Of a stretch of 42,564 bases of DNA, positions 40,493-42,564 are shown piece after piece; the first letter of the stretch is position 1, and each line of letters starts with the position of its first letter. This stretch comes from Candidatus Rifleibacteriota bacterium (GTDB taxonomy: Bacteria; Riflebacteria; Ozemobacteria; Ozemobacterales; Ozemobacteraceae), in NCBI GenBank assembly GCA_029565415.1, contig JAKQOH010000226.1, positions 1 to 42,564 of the forward strand, given 5' to 3'. The position numbers and the translations under genes were made by a program. The notes under the pieces were generated by a model that was not told the DNA's origin, made no database searches, and saw only the letters and a list, made by a program, of their open reading frames with translations.

Positions 40493-41417
40493 ACTTGTGG
40501 AGGATGAGCTGCTCGTAGAGATCGATTCCCTGAGCCGTGAGGCGGATGCCGGTGATGGAACCGCTTTCGCCGCCGGTGAAGCTCATCTTCAGCGCACCAT
40601 ACTCCATCAAATAAAACAGGTCGGGAACGATCTCCTCGGTTTCGAGGCCGGCCTTGACCTTCGCGGAACCGAGCTGCTTCACCTCGGCCTGGAGCTTCTC
40701 GAGGGTCATCTCGGCAAAAGCGGCGGTTTTCCAGTGCCGATACAGAACTTCGAAGATGCGGTTCCGGACCGTCCAGTCGAAGCCCTTCCGGCGCTGGCCG
40801 CGGAACATCGGTCCGCCGATGTAGAACATCTGGCGGCCGGTCAGCGGGTTGAGAAGGCCGCCGAGCGCGAGCCAGAGGCCGATGAGGCCGAGGATCAGGG
40901 TGCAGACGGCGATTGGGATGTTCATCGCGGTGGAGCCGGTGAAGCCACGGATGATGCGGAACACATACAGAAAGTCGATGTCGAGCAGGAAGAAGAACAG
41001 CAGGCGGCTGAAGAAGCCGAACCCGTAGGTCAGAAAGAGGAACACGACGAGCAACAGGATTTCGGTGGCCAGCAGCACGGTGTGGTCGAGAACGACGCCG
41101 TAGGCGATGCCGATGAATGACAGGCCGGTGACGATCCAGTTGAAGGCGAAGGCCGTGAAGATCGTGCCGCCGTAGGTGTTCCGGTTCGCGAAGTCCATCA
41201 GGCCGGCGAGGAGCTGGCAGCCCGCCCCAAACAGCAGGGCGAAGAGGCCCGAAGTCGCGAAGGCGCCGGGAATCAGCTTCCCGTCAGCCGTTATGCCGTA
41301 GCCGAATGCGACCGGCGTCAGGGCCGCGCAGGCGACGGCGAGGCCGAGCAGGCCGAGCGGGGCCGGGTTGCCGAAGACTTCATGGTGGGGGTTGCCGAGG
41401 CTGACTTTCCTGATCAT
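40482..41417 (-). CDS. YaaH/SatP (GPR1/FUN34)-type acetate transporter with C-terminal cytosolic domain
   Basis: The protein has 311 residues from ATG at 41417, chosen for AGGGAGGACC upstream; the frame is open back to 41534 but that part is not hydrophobic or conserved. It has the signature NPAPLGLLGLAVACAALTP followed by five more membrane helices, as in acetate/succinate channels. After residue about 200 comes an unusual soluble domain of about 110 residues (KGFDWTVRNRIFEVLYRHWK, then DLFYLMEYGALKMSFTGG), not present in SatP proteins of about 190-200 residues. It may regulate transport or couple it to the small exported protein encoded next. Confidence 0.78.
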   Translation of the reverse strand: MIRKVSLGNPHHEVFGNPAPLGLLGLAVACAALTPVAFGYGITADGKLIPGAFATSGLFALLFGAGCQLLAGLMDFANRNTYGGTIFTAFAFNWIVTGLSFIGIAYGVVLDHTVLLATEILLLVVFLFLTYGFGFFSRLLFFFLLDIDFLYVFRIIRGFTGSTAMNIPIAVCTLILGLIGLWLALGGLLNPLTGRQMFYIGGPMFRGQRRKGFDWTVRNRIFEVLYRHWKTAAFAEMTLEKLQAEVKQLGSAKVKAGLETEEIVPDLFYLMEYGALKMSFTGGESGSITGIRLTAQGIDLYEQLILHKYEF

Positions 41418-41487
41418 GGGGGTCCTCCCTGGAGCTGTGTGCATGTGTATTTTTTCGTTCCGGGCGAGCCTGCCCGGTGCTCCGCAA

Positions 41488-41516
41488 ATTATGCCGGTCC
41501 CCCACGGAAAAGGCAA
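41488..41516 (-). promoter_or_regulatory. Sigma-70-like promoter of the YaaH/SatP gene
   Basis: On the minus strand, TTGCCT (41511-41516), a 17-nt spacer and CATAAT (41488-41493) match consensus well. A CCGGGC/GCCCGG hairpin (41460-41477) lies just after the likely start. The rest of the 256-bp divergent gap shows no gene. Confidence 0.55.
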
Positions 41517-41673
41517 GCCATGCCCCTCGGGCACGCAGGGCGAACAGGAGCCCTCATGTGCCTGCCCTTCCCCACAGCTCGATGCATCGCGGTTGCCCGG
41601 CTCTTTGCATGCCAGGGATGGGCTGAGGATGATTATGATAAACTTGGAACAGACTCTTCTTCAGAGGGGGCCA

Positions 41674-42564
41674 ATGAACGTGGAACGTCTGTCACGACGC
41701 GCAGGATATATAATCCTGTTTATCATTCTGATCTCGTGGCGCCTGGCCGCCGTTCATGCCGTTCCGGCCGGGGATGGCGAATCCGCAGGGTTCCTGAAAC
41801 GGCTGCCGGCACAGGCCGATGAGCTGCTGGTCAGGGTTGCGGGAGTCGTGCAAAACCGCATGGAGGCCTTCGCCCGGCATCTGAATGCCGGCCGGCACGT
41901 CCGGCTCCAGATCGGCACCGGCTTCTACGACAAGGGGCTTCGGCGGCTGTTCGTGGCGTTCGAGGGGGCCGCGACGTTCACCGGCAAGCTGCCGTTCACC
42001 GACGACTTTGCCGACCGGACCTTCACGAGCGATTCGGACATCGCCTGGGATCTGGCGATCCACTCGATCGTCCGGCGCGACGGGGTGATCGGATTCCGCT
42101 TCCAGGGCGACATCGTCGTGTTCCTCGACCGGCTCGTCTACGATCTGTCGAAGGAGTTCATCGACATCGCGGGCGGGATCGCGTTCAAAAAGGCGGGGGA
42201 AACGATTCTCGCGTTCTGCACCTCGTTCGACACCCGACTGGCCGCCGAGGCCGTGACCCGAACCTTCACGTCCTTCTCGAAGGAGTCGCTCTCGACGACC
42301 GGGGCCGAATTGGTCGCCAACGCCGTCCAGCACGATTCCCACCGGATCCGGGATCTCGTCGAAGAGGCGGTCCGGAACGGGAGTTTCGCCGACTTCTGCT
42401 GCGTCGCCATCATCCGGGCCGGTATCGACCAGACCGGGGGGCTCGTCGGCGCAACCCTGGGCGCTGCCGTCGGTTCCGCCATCGCTCCCGGGGCGGGGAG
42501 CGTCGTCGGGGCCTTTCTCGGAAGGCGCATCACGATTTCTATAGCTCATACGATATCTTACAAG
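41674..42564 (+). CDS. Secreted glycine-zipper protein of unknown function (3' end beyond window)
   Basis: An open frame runs from ATG 41674 (AGAGGGGG upstream) to the last base without a stop, giving 297 residues so far. A signal peptide (YIILFIILISWRLAAVHA, about 12-29) precedes a mature region with alternating alpha/beta segments (VRLQIGTGFYDKGLRRLFVA, AWDLAIHSIVRRDGVIGFRF). Near the window end lies a glycine-zipper GGLVGATLGAAVGSAIAPG, which may insert in or span a membrane. Two adjacent Cys occur in FCCVAI. No family is recognised. The missing 3' end prevents judging the full length. Confidence 0.8.
   Translation, partial: MNVERLSRRAGYIILFIILISWRLAAVHAVPAGDGESAGFLKRLPAQADELLVRVAGVVQNRMEAFARHLNAGRHVRLQIGTGFYDKGLRRLFVAFEGAATFTGKLPFTDDFADRTFTSDSDIAWDLAIHSIVRRDGVIGFRFQGDIVVFLDRLVYDLSKEFIDIAGGIAFKKAGETILAFCTSFDTRLAAEAVTRTFTSFSKESLSTTGAELVANAVQHDSHRIRDLVEEAVRNGSFADFCCVAIIRAGIDQTGGLVGATLGAAVGSAIAPGAGSVVGAFLGRRITISIAHTISYK

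Noticed and set aside
41418..41534. Upstream extension of the YaaH/SatP gene.
   Set aside because: The added residues are polar and not conserved; the promoter (41488-41516) lies inside this stretch, and ATG 41417 has a strong ribosome binding site.

Overview
GC-rich, gene-dense bacterial DNA. The organism is probably a diderm: there are two OmpA-like peptidoglycan-binding proteins, a beta-barrel-like exported protein and an RND/MMPL exporter. It probably has an anaerobic or ferredoxin-based metabolism, shown by the KorDABC 2-oxoacid:ferredoxin oxidoreductase. The minor-pseudopilin operons with very large PilX-like proteins, a BtaA-like enzyme and GxxExxY/CAGATGACG repeats suggest a poorly sampled phylum (Riflebacteria/Ozemobacteria-like is my guess, low confidence).

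Layout. (1) 1-5.9 kb: korD-korA-korB, a hairpin and a dispersed repeat, korC, an ABC-F ATPase with a possible attenuator leader, a small membrane protein, and a second orphan gamma subunit. (2) 6.1-8.9 kb: RNA and ribosome genes: rsfS with a histone-H1-like N-terminal tail, rsmE, and mtaB after a MITE-like repeat. (3) 9.0-14.7 kb, minus strand: a four-gene pseudopilin operon containing a TM/TPR-like protein, a 960-aa PilX-like protein, a PilV/GspI-like protein and a GspJ-like protein with a 300-aa charged coiled-coil tail. A consensus-like promoter drives it, and a beta-barrel-like gene is divergent from it. (4) 16.2-20.8 kb: the highlight, a single 1014-aa protein joining an AMP-forming acyl ligase, an acyl carrier protein and a complete class-I-type HMG-CoA-reductase domain. 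It is followed by a formyltransferase-fold protein and an alpha/beta hydrolase. (5) 20.9-27.7 kb: ECF sigma factor, zinc-finger anti-sigma/FecR protein, then a second pseudopilin operon with two tandem OmpA-like proteins inside it, closed by a strong terminator.

(6) 27.8-30.2 kb, minus strand: an acyl-CoA:acetate CoA-transferase with a C-terminal extension, and a VOC-fold protein. (7) 30.4-37.0 kb: a tight operon of a UbiA-like prenyltransferase, a short TspO, a rifampin-phosphotransferase-like dikinase and an MMPL exporter, suggesting modification and movement of a hydrophobic (isoprenoid, lipid or tetrapyrrole) substrate. (8) 37.0-42.6 kb: a 476-bp GxxExxY element with terminal inverted repeats, a BtaA-like betaine-lipid enzyme, an HD-GYP protein, a YaaH/SatP-type acetate transporter with an added cytosolic domain overlapping a small Cys-containing exported protein, and a secreted glycine-zipper protein that runs off the window end.

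Two groups look like candidate undescribed systems. One is the ligase-ACP-HMGR protein, which resembles a carboxylic-acid reductase but uses an HMG-CoA-reductase fold for thioester reduction. The other is the UbiA/TspO/dikinase/MMPL operon.
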